NCBI GenBank assembly: GCA_026389845.1
Contig: JAPLHB010000187.1
Location: 33,995 to 97,994, forward strand
From: Chloroflexota bacterium
GTDB lineage: Bacteria > Chloroflexota > Anaerolineae > CG2-30-64-16
DNA length: 64,000 bases
Reading direction: 5' to 3'
Positions within the stretch are counted from its first letter, which is position 1. Each line of letters starts with the position of its first letter. Made by a program: the position numbers and the translations under genes. The notes under the pieces were generated by a model. That model was not told where the DNA came from and did not search any database. It saw only the letters and a list, made by a program, of their open reading frames with translations. Shown one piece after another: positions 1 to 9,340 of this stretch.

Positions 1-1
1 C

Positions 2-2248
2 TGCGCCCTGCGCTACAGCGCGACGCACCGCTCCAGCCCGAACCTGGTCTACCGCCTCAGCCCGCTGGACGCGTACCAGCGCAGCCTGGTCAAGCGCATC
101 CAGGTGTACGCAGTCACCGAGCGCGACAACGCCAACGTCGAGGTGCTGACCCTCTTGAAGATCACGCCGCCGCCGAAGATCACGGCGATCGTGCGCACGC
201 GCGTCACCGACCTGGCCGGCACGCGCGAGACCGACGTGACGCTGCGCCAGGGGGACGACCTGTACGCGAAGACCCATCGGCCGGAGCACCAGGGCGGCTA
301 CGTCGTCGAGAACATTGATGCGGGCCACGGCTTCCTGGACTTCCGCAACGGCGGTCGCCTCTACCTGCTGGAGGGCATCGGCGCCGCCAGGGAAACGGTC
401 TTCCGCGAGCAGATCCGCCAGACGATCCTGCAGCACATGCGGATGCAGTCAGACCTGCTGAGCCGGGACATCAAGGTGCTCTCGCTCTTCTTCGTGGATC
501 GGGTGGCCAGCTACCGCGGCGCCGATGGGCTGGTGCGCCGGCTGTTCGATGAGGAGTTCGCACGCGCCGCGCCCGACTTCGGCCTCTTCCGCGGCCGCCG
601 CGCCGACCAGGTGCGCGACGCATACTTCGCTCAGCGCAAGGGCAAGGACGGCAAAGCGGAGGAGGTGGACACCGAAGGGCGCACCGCCGACGAGCGCGAG
701 GCCGAGAAGGCCGCGTTCCAGTTGATCATGCGGGACAAGGAACGCTTGCTGTCGCTCGACGAGCCGGTTTCCTTCATCTTTGCGCACTCCGCGCTCAAAG
801 AGGGCTGGGACAACCCCAACGTCTTCCAGATCTGCACGCTGCGCCACGTGGGCGCGGAGATGGAGCGCCGCCAACAGATCGGCCGCGGGATGCGCCTGGT
901 GGTGGATCAACGCGGCGAGCGGGTTCACGACGAGGGCGTCAACATCCTGACGGTGGTGGCCAACGAGAGCTTCACCGCCTATGCGCGCGGCCTGCAGCAG
1001 GAATACGTCAGCGCAGGCGATGCCCCGCCGCCGCTCCCGACCGACGCCAAAGCGCATCGCACGGCCACACGGAACGACCAGATCTACCACCGCAACGAAC
1101 ACTTTGAGCGCTTCTGGGAACAGCTCAACCGCCGTGTGCGCTACCGCCTCAAGGTGGACACCGACGTGTTGATCGCCGAGTGCGTCAACCGGCTGGATCG
1201 GGCGCCGTTTCCGGGCCGCGTGCTCGTGGTGGAGCGAGGCCGGATCAACCTGGGCACGTTCAAGGTGCGGGTCGAACGGATCGAACCGGGCAAAGCCAAG
1301 CTCACGCTCACGATGTTCGATGAAGACGGCAACCCAACCGAACAGACCCGCTTCTTCAAACCCGGCGCCGACATTGCGAGAGAGGCCCACGATGACCGGC
1401 TGCGGCCACTGGGCACGGTCGCCATCGAGGGCGCGGGCAGCGGCCAGGCGGTGCTCCTGACGAATACCTCGGTACGGCTGGCCGAAGGACAGGAGTGGGA
1501 GTACACGCCGGAAGGCTTCGGCAGCCAGCCGACGGAGCGGCTCACCCAGACGCGCGCCGACCGTCACCCCGTCTTCAACCTGGTGGACCGGGCAGCCAGG
1601 CAGACCGGCCTGACCCGCCCCACGATCAACGCGATCTTCCGGCGGCTGCGCGACGACCGTAAAGCGATGGTGTTGCAGAACCCGGAGGGGTTCGCGGCGG
1701 TCTTCATCGGCGAGCTGCGCAACGCGCTGGCGGATCACATCACGGCGCGGATCGAGTTCGTGGTCGAGCCAGGCGACGCCGGCTACGACCGGGATGACCT
1801 CTTCCCGCCACTGCGCCGCTTCCCGCAAAAGGAAGTGATCGAAGCCGGTGAGCATGGGCTGTACGACCTGGTGCAGCAGGACTCCGGCGTCGAGCAGCAG
1901 TACGTAGATGCGATCAAGGCCGAGCGCGACGCCGTCGTCTTCTACTTCAAGTTCCCGCCGGGGTTCAAGGTGGGCCTGCCCGCGCTCATCGGCAACTACA
2001 CCCCCGACTGGGGCGAGGCGCACGTTCATCGCGACGGCAAGGTTGAAGTGCGGACCTTTGTGCATGAGACCAAGGGCGGGGAAGTGAGCCAGCTTCGGTT
2101 CCCCAACGAAAAGCGCAAAGTGCGTTGCGCGGAAAGATATTTCACGGCGATCGGGGTGAACTACAAGCTGATTGAGCCAACGAAGGTCGGTGGGTGGTGG
2201 GAGACGGCGACAGTTACTCCAAAGGTCTGGGGTTGTTCTGATATTTGA
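2..2248 (+). CDS. res: Type III restriction enzyme Res subunit, 5'-truncated by window edge
   Basis: ATP-dependent helicase/endonuclease subunit of a type III restriction-modification system, which cleaves unmethylated DNA together with a Mod methyltransferase. The reading frame is open from base 2, so the start and the N-terminal Walker motifs lie upstream of the window. The visible part begins in the helicase core (ALRYSATHR, LSPLDAYQRSLVKRI). It then shows helicase motif V (SALKEGWDNPNVFQICTLR) and motif VI (RRQQIGRGMRL). The C-terminus has a PD-(D/E)XK nuclease signature: YTPDW followed by ETKGG. About 748 residues are visible, and whole Res proteins run about 900-1000. The partner mod gene would be expected upstream, outside the window. 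The following glycosyltransferase starts 23 bases later on the same strand and is functionally unrelated. Confidence 0.9.
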   Translation, partial: CALRYSATHRSSPNLVYRLSPLDAYQRSLVKRIQVYAVTERDNANVEVLTLLKITPPPKITAIVRTRVTDLAGTRETDVTLRQGDDLYAKTHRPEHQGGYVVENIDAGHGFLDFRNGGRLYLLEGIGAARETVFREQIRQTILQHMRMQSDLLSRDIKVLSLFFVDRVASYRGADGLVRRLFDEEFARAAPDFGLFRGRRADQVRDAYFAQRKGKDGKAEEVDTEGRTADEREAEKAAFQLIMRDKERLLSLDEPVSFIFAHSALKEGWDNPNVFQICTLRHVGAEMERRQQIGRGMRLVVDQRGERVHDEGVNILTVVANESFTAYARGLQQEYVSAGDAPPPLPTDAKAHRTATRNDQIYHRNEHFERFWEQLNRRVRYRLKVDTDVLIAECVNRLDRAPFPGRVLVVERGRINLGTFKVRVERIEPGKAKLTLTMFDEDGNPTEQTRFFKPGADIAREAHDDRLRPLGTVAIEGAGSGQAVLLTNTSVRLAEGQEWEYTPEGFGSQPTERLTQTRADRHPVFNLVDRAARQTGLTRPTINAIFRRLRDDRKAMVLQNPEGFAAVFIGELRNALADHITARIEFVVEPGDAGYDRDDLFPPLRRFPQKEVIEAGEHGLYDLVQQDSGVEQQYVDAIKAERDAVVFYFKFPPGFKVGLPALIGNYTPDWGEAHVHRDGKVEVRTFVHETKGGEVSQLRFPNEKRKVRCAERYFTAIGVNYKLIEPTKVGGWWETATVTPKVWGCSDI

Positions 2249-2271
2249 TATTGCGTTTTACGTCTTGCGCC

Positions 2272-3444
2272 ATGCGTATCCTCGCCCTCGCTCCCACCAG
2301 CTTTTTCGCTGACTACGGCTGTCACGTGCGCATCCGCGGCCAGTTGACGGCGTTACGGGCGCGCGGGCACGCTGTTTGCCTGGTCACCTACCCGAGCGGC
2401 CGAGACGTAGACGATCTCCCCATCGTGCGCGCGCCCTGGCCCTCGCCCGGCCCGATCCAGGTCGGCTCCTCGCGGCTGAAGCTCGCGCTTGACGCGGTGC
2501 TCGGCCCCACCGCGCTGGCCGCGGCCCTGCGGTTCCGCCCCGACGTGATCCACGCCTATCTCCACGAGGGCGCGTTGATTGGCGCGGTGCTCAGTACGCT
2601 GTTGCGCAGGCCGCTGGTCTTCGACTTCCAGGGCAGCCTCACCGGGGAGATGCTCGACCACCGCTTCATTTCGCCCCGTTCCCCCTGGCTGTCTCCGTTG
2701 CGCCGGCTGGAGGGTTGGATTGACCGCCAGCCGGCCGCGGTGCTCGCCAGCTCGGGTCACGCCGCGCGGCTATTGGTCGAGCAGTTCGGCGTACCCGCGG
2801 CGCGCATCACCGCCCTGCCCGACAGCGTAGACCCCGATCACTTCCGCCCCGCCGACGCCTTCGATCCAGCCGCCCTGGCGACCTTGCGCGCCAGGCTGGA
2901 TATCCCGGCCGCCGCCCGGCTGATCGTCTACCTGGGGCTGCTGGCTCCCTACCAGGGCACCGACCTGCTGTTGGAGGCGATGACGATCCTGGCGCGCGCG
3001 CAAAATGACGTTCACCTGCTGCTGATGGGCTTTCCCTTCGTGGAACGCTATCGCGGTCAGGCGGCCGCGTTAGGACTGGCCGGTCGGGTCACGTTCACCG
3101 GCGCGGTTCCCTACGAGGTTGCTCCGATCCACCTGGCGCTCGGCGATGTTGCGGTCGCGCCCAAGCTCTCGGCCACCGAGGGGAGCGGCAAGCTGTTGAC
3201 CTACATGGCTGCGGGGCTGCCCGTCGTCGCGTTCGATACGGCAGTGCACCGCGAGTACCTGGGAGAATTGGGCGTCTACGCCACGGCGGGGGATGCCGGG
3301 GCGCTGGCCGGGGCGCTGGCGGACGTGCTGGACAATCGGCCGGGGGCCACGGTACGGGGGCAAGCGCTACGAAAGATGGCGTTCAGCCATACCTGGGAGT
3401 ACACAGCGATCTCAATCGAGACGGTTTACCAAGGCCTCCAGTAA
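2272..3444 (+). CDS. Glycosyltransferase family 4 protein
   Basis: Probable GT-B glycosyltransferase transferring a sugar from an activated donor to a surface glycan at the cytoplasmic face. The ATG at 2272 starts a typical N-terminal strand (MRILALAPTSFF). An alternative TTG at 2245 overlaps the res stop but adds only nine odd residues. The C-terminal donor-binding half shows YLGLLAPYQGTDLLLEAM, and then ATEGSGKLLTYMAAGLPVV, the GT4 EX7E-like region. At 390 residues the length is usual. No substrate can be read from the sequence. It converges on the disrupted GT39 gene, with 45 bases between the two stops. Confidence 0.85.
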   Translation: MRILALAPTSFFADYGCHVRIRGQLTALRARGHAVCLVTYPSGRDVDDLPIVRAPWPSPGPIQVGSSRLKLALDAVLGPTALAAALRFRPDVIHAYLHEGALIGAVLSTLLRRPLVFDFQGSLTGEMLDHRFISPRSPWLSPLRRLEGWIDRQPAAVLASSGHAARLLVEQFGVPAARITALPDSVDPDHFRPADAFDPAALATLRARLDIPAAARLIVYLGLLAPYQGTDLLLEAMTILARAQNDVHLLLMGFPFVERYRGQAAALGLAGRVTFTGAVPYEVAPIHLALGDVAVAPKLSATEGSGKLLTYMAAGLPVVAFDTAVHREYLGELGVYATAGDAGALAGALADVLDNRPGATVRGQALRKMAFSHTWEYTAISIETVYQGLQ

Positions 3445-3489
3445 ACACACCTCGCAGCACTCTGATTCTGCTGTCTTACGTATTGGCAA

Positions 3490-5421
3490 TCAATCCGCCC
3501 CATGTATCTTCAATTGAGTGGCACTGATTGCACCAGTTTCCGGCCCAATCCCCGTTACGCCCACGTGTAGAACACGACCGACATTTGATGGCACGGAGAG
3601 CCGTAATGTCTGCCATCCTCCCGAACCGCCTCCGATTATCAGTCCAGGTTGATCTTCAATACATACTTCAAGTAATTTGCGTGGACTGTCGAAATAGGTA
3701 ATTTCAAGGTCGCGCGGGTTATCTGCAATCAAGTCTAGCCAGAAGTACACTGTAGTGCCAACAGTGATCTCCTTATAGCTTCTATCAGTCCAAGATGGAC
3801 GGTAAGCATCGTAAAACCGGATTGCGGCGGTGCCGCTTGATCCGCTGAATAACAGGCTTGCTGGAAACTCTGAGACCGGGAAAAACGTCGGTGTATAGTC
3901 AACACCAGGAATCTGCCACTCCCGATCCGGGATACGATGCAGCATTCCTTGAAGCTCTTTGCCGACAGCGCTATCGCTTTGCTCAATAAGCACGTACCAA
4001 ATCCTGCGGCCCGTTTGAGCATCCTCCAAAAGTTCAGGATTCTCGTCAGGAGAAAATGTAACAACGCCTTCACAGTGACAGTACCAGGATAAAGCGCTTC
4101 GAAACCAACGACTCCCCGTGACGATGTCACCCGGCTGTAGATGCTCTTTGACGTAGTTGGCGATAGAGCGCCAATCGCTAATTTTGGCTTGTGAATACCC
4201 ATTGCTAACAGCCATGAGTGAAACCAGTGTGAGAACGGTCGTAAGGGTAGCCCCGGCAAATTGCTTCCAACCAGCACTCCACCCTAACCTCACAAATCGG
4301 CTTTCGGAACCGAACACGCTAACATGTTGCACAATGTCATCGGCCACGAATGTAACTCCGCGTGCAACACAAACCAGATACCATGCTTGCAGAAATAGAA
4401 CATATCGCACGACGAATCCTGTAGCTGGCCGGGCAATCACAAAGACAAACAACGCCAGGAGAAAGGGTAGCAGGACGATAACCGAGTGTAGCCGCTGACG
4501 TCGGACTATCAGAGACCCAATACCAATCAAAAATAGAGCTAGGAAGAGCCACTTGCTGGCCCCACCGGCAGCGAATTTGGTTATCAATTCGCTGCAGATA
4601 TAGACACCCCTTGGAATCAGACTGTCGAAACCCGGTGCAAAGAACCCATGCTGCGCTTTTGCTACCGACTGGGTTTCCCGGCTCAAGTAACCTGTTGCCA
4701 CCATCGGGATGATGACCGGCAAGTAAAGGACAACAACGGCCGAGAAGCTCAGACCGGCTTGTCCCAATAATCGGGCCTTTCGTGGGTTTACCAGAAGGTA
4801 TATGAGCACATAGCAGGCTTGGCTTCCCAGGACAATTGTGGCAGGTAAGGGTTGGTTGTATAGATTCAGTGCACTAGTGACGATAAAGCAGAACCACAAG
4901 AGGGCGGCGCGTGACTCTTTAGCTACAACCCGGAGAATACATAGTGTGGATGCAGTGGATAGCAGAGTGGTCCAGGCATAGAACCGGGCCTCTTGTGAAT
5001 ACCACACCTGAAACGGCGATACAGCAAACAGCAAAGCTGCCAGTATTCCCTCTGCTTCTCCCCACAGATGACGCGCCAGAGCGTAGACGACGGGTACGGC
5101 CAGCAGGCCAGCGATCACGGAAGGAAGCCGAAGTGCAAATTCCATGTGATTCTGGCCGAAAGCCTCAAGTGATAGATGCCCCACAAGGTAGTATAAGGGA
5201 CCAGGAATGAAATTTGTCAACATCAGGCTGACAGATTGCCTCAGGATCTGCCGGGCGGACAAAACACTTACCTGGGCTGTTCATATTTCATCTCCCCAGA
5301 ATCCCCTAAACTCCAGGCGGTAAAGTCGGAGAAAAAGCGCAATCAGACTTACAGTAAGAAGAGGGATGAGAAACTTAAACGCGAAGGACTGCCACTTATA
5401 AGAGTGAGTTTTCTGAGTCAT
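3490..5421 (-). pseudogene. GT39/ArnT-like membrane glycosyltransferase interrupted by an in-frame TGA
   Basis: Polytopic GT-C glycosyltransferase of the dolichyl-phosphate-mannose/ArnT type (PMT_2). Two open stretches lie in one frame: 5421-5284 (46 residues from ATG 5421) and 5280-3490. They are separated only by TGA at 5283-5281. The first piece ends LRLYRLEFRGFWGDEI, the conserved first loop with the catalytic Asp-Glu. The second resumes TAQVSVLSARQIL and then GPLYYLVGHLSLEAFG and ALRLPSVIAGLLAVPVVYALA, exactly the order expected after that loop. A Trp codon (TGG) at the stop position would restore a normal protein of about 643 residues. The second piece could restart at TTG 5262 but would lack the catalytic loop. 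Codon and base use look less GC-rich than the neighbours, which suggests transfer. A sequencing error is the main alternative. Confidence 0.8.
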
Positions 5422-5498
5422 ATGAGTCCTATGCACAGATCCCCCGCATCTCGATAGCAGCCGGGCTCCCCCGTCACCAGTGTTTCGCGGATTAGCTT

Positions 5499-6593
5499 TC
5501 ACGGATGCCAGGACGGGAAGCGGTCGGTCTTGGGATTGTCGGTCAGTCGGCGCAGATTGCTGCCGTCGCGATCCATCATGTAGAGATCCCACATCGGATC
5601 GTCACGCGTCGAAGCGAAGACGATCGCGCGGCCATCCCTGGCCCAGGCCGGCGCATTCACGTTGCCGGCGAAATAGCCGCTCTGCCGCACGTTGCTGCCA
5701 TCAGCGTTCATGATATAGACCCCGAAAACGCCCCCGCCCCCGCGATTGCTTTGGAACAGGATCTCGCGGCCGTCGGGCGACCAGCGCGGCAGGTCGTCTT
5801 GCCCGGTCGAGTTGGTCAGTTGGCGCACGTTTGATCCATCGGCGTTCATCACGTAGATCGCGTGCTGGCCCGTGCGGTCCGAGACGAAGGCGATCTGCCT
5901 GCCATCGGGCGACCAACGCGGCCGGCTGTCGTTGACTGGGTGGTTGGTGAGGTTGCGGATGTCGGCGCCATCGGCGTTGACGACGTAGATCTCGAAGTTG
6001 GAGTTTTCGCCGCGATTGGTCTGAAAGACCACTTGGCGACCGTCGGGCGACCAATCAGGCCCCCAATTGTGCGAAGCATGAAAGGGCATCAGCGGGTGCT
6101 GATTGCTGCCATCCGCGTTCATTAGATAGATCTGGAGGGCCTGCTCGTCGTCGCGATCCGTCTCGAAAACAATCTGCTGACCGTCAGGTGACCAGGACGC
6201 CTCCGCGTTGGTGCCCACCCCCTCACCCTGCGTCAGTTGGCGCGAGTTCTGCCCGTTGTCATCCATCACCCAGATCTGAACGTCACCGCCACGATCCGTG
6301 TGCCAGAGAATTTTGCCCTGGGCTACGCCAGATGCCTTTGGAGCCTCAGGCTGGGTTTGGGCCTGGGGAATCGGCAGCGGGCTGAGACCGGGCATAGCGC
6401 CGTTCGGCGTGGTGAGCGGGCTTAAGGCAACGCTGACTGTGGGGGCTGCTTCCGCAGTGACACTCGCCGACGTCGTCGGGTCAGGGGACGGGCCAGGAGC
6501 GGGTTTATTCGCACCGCATCCACCGGCGACTAAGGCCACCAGCAAAAACAGGGCCGCGACTCTATAAAAAACTTGTCTCTTGATCTGTGTCAT
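5499..6593 (-). CDS. WD40-like (PD40/TolB-type) beta-propeller lipoprotein
   Basis: Predicted surface lipoprotein with a six-bladed-type propeller. Translation from ATG 6593 gives an N-terminal signal with a lipobox-like VALVAGGCG, then a Pro/Thr/Ser-rich spacer (to about residue 100). Six or so PD40 repeats follow, each with a WSPDGRQIVF-like core and a YVMNADGSN-like loop. Such repeats are found in TolB and in many extracellular proteins; binding partners cannot be deduced. The longer frame to 6680 has no better start. The gene is 364 residues long. A stem-loop terminator of the upstream gene lies at 6666-6698, so it is probably a separate transcript. Confidence 0.8.
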   Translation of the reverse strand: MTQIKRQVFYRVAALFLLVALVAGGCGANKPAPGPSPDPTTSASVTAEAAPTVSVALSPLTTPNGAMPGLSPLPIPQAQTQPEAPKASGVAQGKILWHTDRGGDVQIWVMDDNGQNSRQLTQGEGVGTNAEASWSPDGQQIVFETDRDDEQALQIYLMNADGSNQHPLMPFHASHNWGPDWSPDGRQVVFQTNRGENSNFEIYVVNADGADIRNLTNHPVNDSRPRWSPDGRQIAFVSDRTGQHAIYVMNADGSNVRQLTNSTGQDDLPRWSPDGREILFQSNRGGGGVFGVYIMNADGSNVRQSGYFAGNVNAPAWARDGRAIVFASTRDDPMWDLYMMDRDGSNLRRLTDNPKTDRFPSWHP

Positions 6594-6638
6594 GGATAAC
6601 CTCAAAACAGCCGTCAGTAGTGCAACCGCAACGAAGCC

Positions 6639-6667
6639 ATTATAACACGCACGAACCATCCCGATAA
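6639..6667 (-). promoter_or_regulatory. Possible promoter of the PD40 lipoprotein gene
   Basis: On the minus strand TATAAT (6644-6639) is preceded by 17 bases and then TTATCG (6667-6662). The -10 box is perfect but the -35 is poor, and it overlaps the T-run of the neighbouring terminator. Its position, about 50 bases before ATG 6593, is suitable. Confidence 0.35.
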
Positions 6668-6698
6668 AAAGTGAAGCCACCGGCGTGCCGGTGGCTTC
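6666..6698 (-). terminator. Rho-independent terminator after the secreted repeat protein
   Basis: A perfect 12-bp stem (6673-6684 with 6687-6698, two-base loop) is followed on the minus strand by a run of five T (6670-6666). It begins 25 bases after the stop at 6723. Confidence 0.85.
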
Positions 6699-6722
6699 AG
6701 GTATCAGACTGATTCCGACAGG

Positions 6723-8204
6723 TTACTTGGTATAACCGTTGTAGGCGGCCATTTGGCTGAGGTTCCAGAGGTTCTCAACGACGGCGGCCAAAGGCTGGCT
6801 CGATGTGATGTACACCGCACCCGACCAGTTGCTGCCCAGCGCAGACGTGTCACCGCCGGCGCCGCTCTTGAGGTTGAAGTTGTACGACTTCTCGCCAGGG
6901 ATGGTGATGGACTGATGTGCGCCAGTCACCTCGGTCCCGTCGCGGTTGAGGAAGCGCACTTCGACGCTGGCCGAGCTGGTGGTCACGTTCTGCAGGCGCA
7001 ACAGCGACCACAGGGTCCAGGTCGGATCAGCGCCAATTCGGTAGATCTCGGGCAGGAAGACGCTGCTCCCGGCATTGGCGGCGGACGCCGCAGTGGTCGA
7101 ACCCGCTTCATTGTCACGCGGCCGGATGCTGTAGGAGATCGCCGTCACCTGCTGGCTGCTCGACTCGATGACAACCGAACCAACCCAAGTATCGCCCAAT
7201 CCCGCAATCTGGGTTGCGTTGCACTGAGCGCCAATACGGGTATTGCAGCCGATGGCTGCGCCGGCCGCGACGCCCGACACGACGATGGTCTGGTCAATGT
7301 TCTGGGTGTCTTTGTTAACGAACTTGAAGGTCAGATCGGTGGCGCTGCCGCCCAGGTTCTGCACAATGATGACGCTGAAGCCAAGCTGATCAGACGCCAC
7401 GAGGCCACCGTTCAGCAGACGGCGCTCAACAGACGGCACAAATAGCTTGGTGGCGCCGCTCGAGCTCGCATTGTAGGCTACGCTGTACGCAGGCCAGAAG
7501 TTGTTCGCCACGACCGCGATCTTCTGATCAGACGCGCCGGTCTCGATGATCACCGCGCCGGTCCATTGGCTGTTGGTCTGGTAATAGGACGAATTGGCCC
7601 ACACCGGAATCTTGGCGCCAGGAGTATGCAGATCATACGTCTTCTGCCCGTTGACCGGAATGGTGTCGGAGATGGTGAAGTCCAGAACGCCATTGCGGTT
7701 GTAGTACTTCATGGTGATCGAGGCCGCGACGCTTTCGGTGTTCTGAATCGCGAGCACGGTGTACTGCGCATTGGGCGCGTAGACCGCAAACGGCACGTTC
7801 ATCCGGATGGAACCGGTGGTAAAGCCCTCGTAGGAGTCTGCTTCGATCCCATCACCTACCGCGTTGCCGGCCCAATGGATCGTCGCGATCGAGGCCACTT
7901 CCGTCGTGGACGACAGGAGCATCGAACCCTTCCAGTTGTCGGGCAGGAGGGATTCGCTCGCCTTGAACTGAGCGGAGCCGAGGCCGTTCAAGCTCAAGGT
8001 TCGCTGATTCGCCAGCGTGCCGTCCTGGTTGTAGTATTCCGCCGTCACGGAGGCCGTGCCGGCATCGGTGTTCATCACGGTCACGTCCGCGCTGCCCGTC
8101 CCCGGATTGGGATCCGCATCCGGCGCGGCGGCCAGAACCGGCGTCACCAGCAGCATTGCTACCAGCAACAGGCCCATGAGTGTAACCAACTGAGTTCGCT
8201 TCAT
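6723..8204 (-). CDS. Secreted protein with repeated beta-sandwich-like units, function unknown
   Basis: Exported protein of 493 residues. ATG 8204 is preceded by AGGAGG at 8-base spacing and is preferred to TTG 8210. A signal peptide (MKRTQLVTLMGLLLVAMLLV...VLA) ends near residue 26. The mature protein is built from about four units of roughly 100-120 residues. Each has a hydrophobic strand ending in QN or MN, then a motif like ITMKYYNRNGVL, then a strand ending in K.YDL or K.YNF. Conserved Asn-Arg-Asp/Asn-Gly turns recur at VEYYNQDGT, KYYNRNGV, KFVNKDTQ and RFLNRDGT-like sites. I do not recognise a named family. The repeat design suggests a cell-surface structural or adhesive protein. A strong terminator follows. 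Confidence 0.75.
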   Translation of the reverse strand: MKRTQLVTLMGLLLVAMLLVTPVLAAAPDADPNPGTGSADVTVMNTDAGTASVTAEYYNQDGTLANQRTLSLNGLGSAQFKASESLLPDNWKGSMLLSSTTEVASIATIHWAGNAVGDGIEADSYEGFTTGSIRMNVPFAVYAPNAQYTVLAIQNTESVAASITMKYYNRNGVLDFTISDTIPVNGQKTYDLHTPGAKIPVWANSSYYQTNSQWTGAVIIETGASDQKIAVVANNFWPAYSVAYNASSSGATKLFVPSVERRLLNGGLVASDQLGFSVIIVQNLGGSATDLTFKFVNKDTQNIDQTIVVSGVAAGAAIGCNTRIGAQCNATQIAGLGDTWVGSVVIESSSQQVTAISYSIRPRDNEAGSTTAASAANAGSSVFLPEIYRIGADPTWTLWSLLRLQNVTTSSASVEVRFLNRDGTEVTGAHQSITIPGEKSYNFNLKSGAGGDTSALGSNWSGAVYITSSQPLAAVVENLWNLSQMAAYNGYTK

Positions 8205-8370
8205 GATCAAACCCTCCTCTGAGTGTTGATATTGCCGAAATGGCTTATGTCGATCACAACCATAGCACGTAACTGGCTGGGCTGCAATACCTCGTTAGGG
8301 TAGTCATGGTCGGCAAAGCTACTTGCCCCGCCCGGCGCCGCGTCGCGTGCCATCCCTGGAGCGGTTAAGG
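8205..8370. other. Intergenic region without a gene
   Basis: The stretch between the divergent side of the secreted repeat protein and the end of the GT2 gene carries only the ribosome-binding site for 8204. No clear promoter boxes or ORF were seen. Confidence 0.5.
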
Positions 8371-8392
8371 CGCTAATCCTTTCGGGTTAGCG
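8371..8392 (-). terminator. Weak stem-loop at the end of the polysaccharide locus
   Basis: CGCTAA and TTAGCG arms, with two further paired bases around a short loop, overlap the TAA stop of the GT2 gene. No T-run follows on the minus strand, so termination is uncertain. Confidence 0.35.
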
Positions 8393-9340
8393 TTCGCTAA
8401 AATCAGACCCCGGCCGCAACGAGGCCCTCAGCACCGCCAGGTATTTGTCGGCGCTGGCTTTCGCCTCCGGCTGCCGGCCCAACCAGGCCGCCGGCCAGGT
8501 GGCGACCAGCCGCAAGGTCATGCCGACGATCGAAGCCAGGCGTACCCAGGCCGCGTAGCCGCGACCGTAATGCTTCTCGAAATAGTAGTACCGGCTCTGA
8601 AAGCCACGGGCCAGCGCCTCCGCTTGAATACGTTGGCTTCGCCGGTTCTGCTGTTGGCCGTAGTGTACGATCGTCGGCTCGGGCCAGTAATAAACACGTT
8701 GGCCCGCCCGGCGCACGGCTTGGCACCAATCCAACTCTTCGCTGTACATGAAGTAGTGCTCGTCCAGCCCACCGGCCGCATCCACGGCGCTGCGCCGCAC
8801 GGCCATACAGGCGCCCAGGACCCAGTCCACCTCGCACAAGACATCGTGCTTGAAGCTCCCCATCTCGCTCCGGTTGAAGAAGTCACTGGTCGGGAAGAGC
8901 CGGTTCAGCCACAGGCTCTCCCAGAGGATATCCCAGAACGTCGGGAACCGGAAGCACGACGGCTGCACCGTGCCGTCTGGGTTCAGCACCTTCGGGCCGA
9001 TCACGTCGGCCTCGGCATGAGCCGCCATGAACGCGATCAAGCGTCGGAGACCGCCGGGCAGGAAATAAGCATCGTTATTCAGCAGGATCAGCAGGTCGCC
9101 CGTTGCCAACGCCATGGCCTGGTTGACCGCCCTGGCGAACCCCACGTTCTGGCCGTTGCGCACCAGCCGCGCCTGCGGGAAGCGCGTCGCGATGGCCGCC
9201 GGGCTGCCGTCGGTCGCAGCGTTATCCACCACGATGACCTCGACGTCCAATCCTTCGGCATCATGGTAAACGCTTTCGAGACAGCGCAGGACCAACTCGT
9301 TGCCGTTGTAGTTGACGATCAGAATCGAAGTCAGAGTCAA
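8387..9340 (-). CDS. Glycosyltransferase family 2 (rhamnosyltransferase-like)
   Basis: GT-A glycosyltransferase adding a sugar, probably to a lipid-linked or growing glycan. The domain starts TSILIVNYNGNELVLRCLESV. It contains VIVVDNAATDGS, then the donor/metal-binding ILLNNDAYF, and later EVDWVLGACMAVRR and YSEELDWCQAVRRAG, all typical of the WbbL-like GT2 group. TTG 9340 is preferred as start: it overlaps the TGA of the upstream GT4 gene and has GGAGG five bases before it. No ATG lies near the conserved N-terminus. It is 317 residues and the last gene of the leftward locus. Confidence 0.85.
   Translation of the reverse strand: MTLTSILIVNYNGNELVLRCLESVYHDAEGLDVEVIVVDNAATDGSPAAIATRFPQARLVRNGQNVGFARAVNQAMALATGDLLILLNNDAYFLPGGLRRLIAFMAAHAEADVIGPKVLNPDGTVQPSCFRFPTFWDILWESLWLNRLFPTSDFFNRSEMGSFKHDVLCEVDWVLGACMAVRRSAVDAAGGLDEHYFMYSEELDWCQAVRRAGQRVYYWPEPTIVHYGQQQNRRSQRIQAEALARGFQSRYYYFEKHYGRGYAAWVRLASIVGMTLRLVATWPAAWLGRQPEAKASADKYLAVLRASLRPGSDFSER

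Noticed and set aside
449..2065. Long minus-strand ORF opposite the res gene
   Set aside because: It is a mirror of a high-GC gene; the plus strand has recognised helicase and nuclease motifs and the minus translation has none.
1..2248. A complete type III restriction-modification system
   Set aside because: Only the 3' part of res is in the window; no mod gene can be seen.
5281..5283. Selenocysteine or general UGA recoding
   Set aside because: Many genes in the window use TGA as a normal stop, the expected residue is Trp, and no hairpin typical of a bacterial SECIS was evident after the codon.
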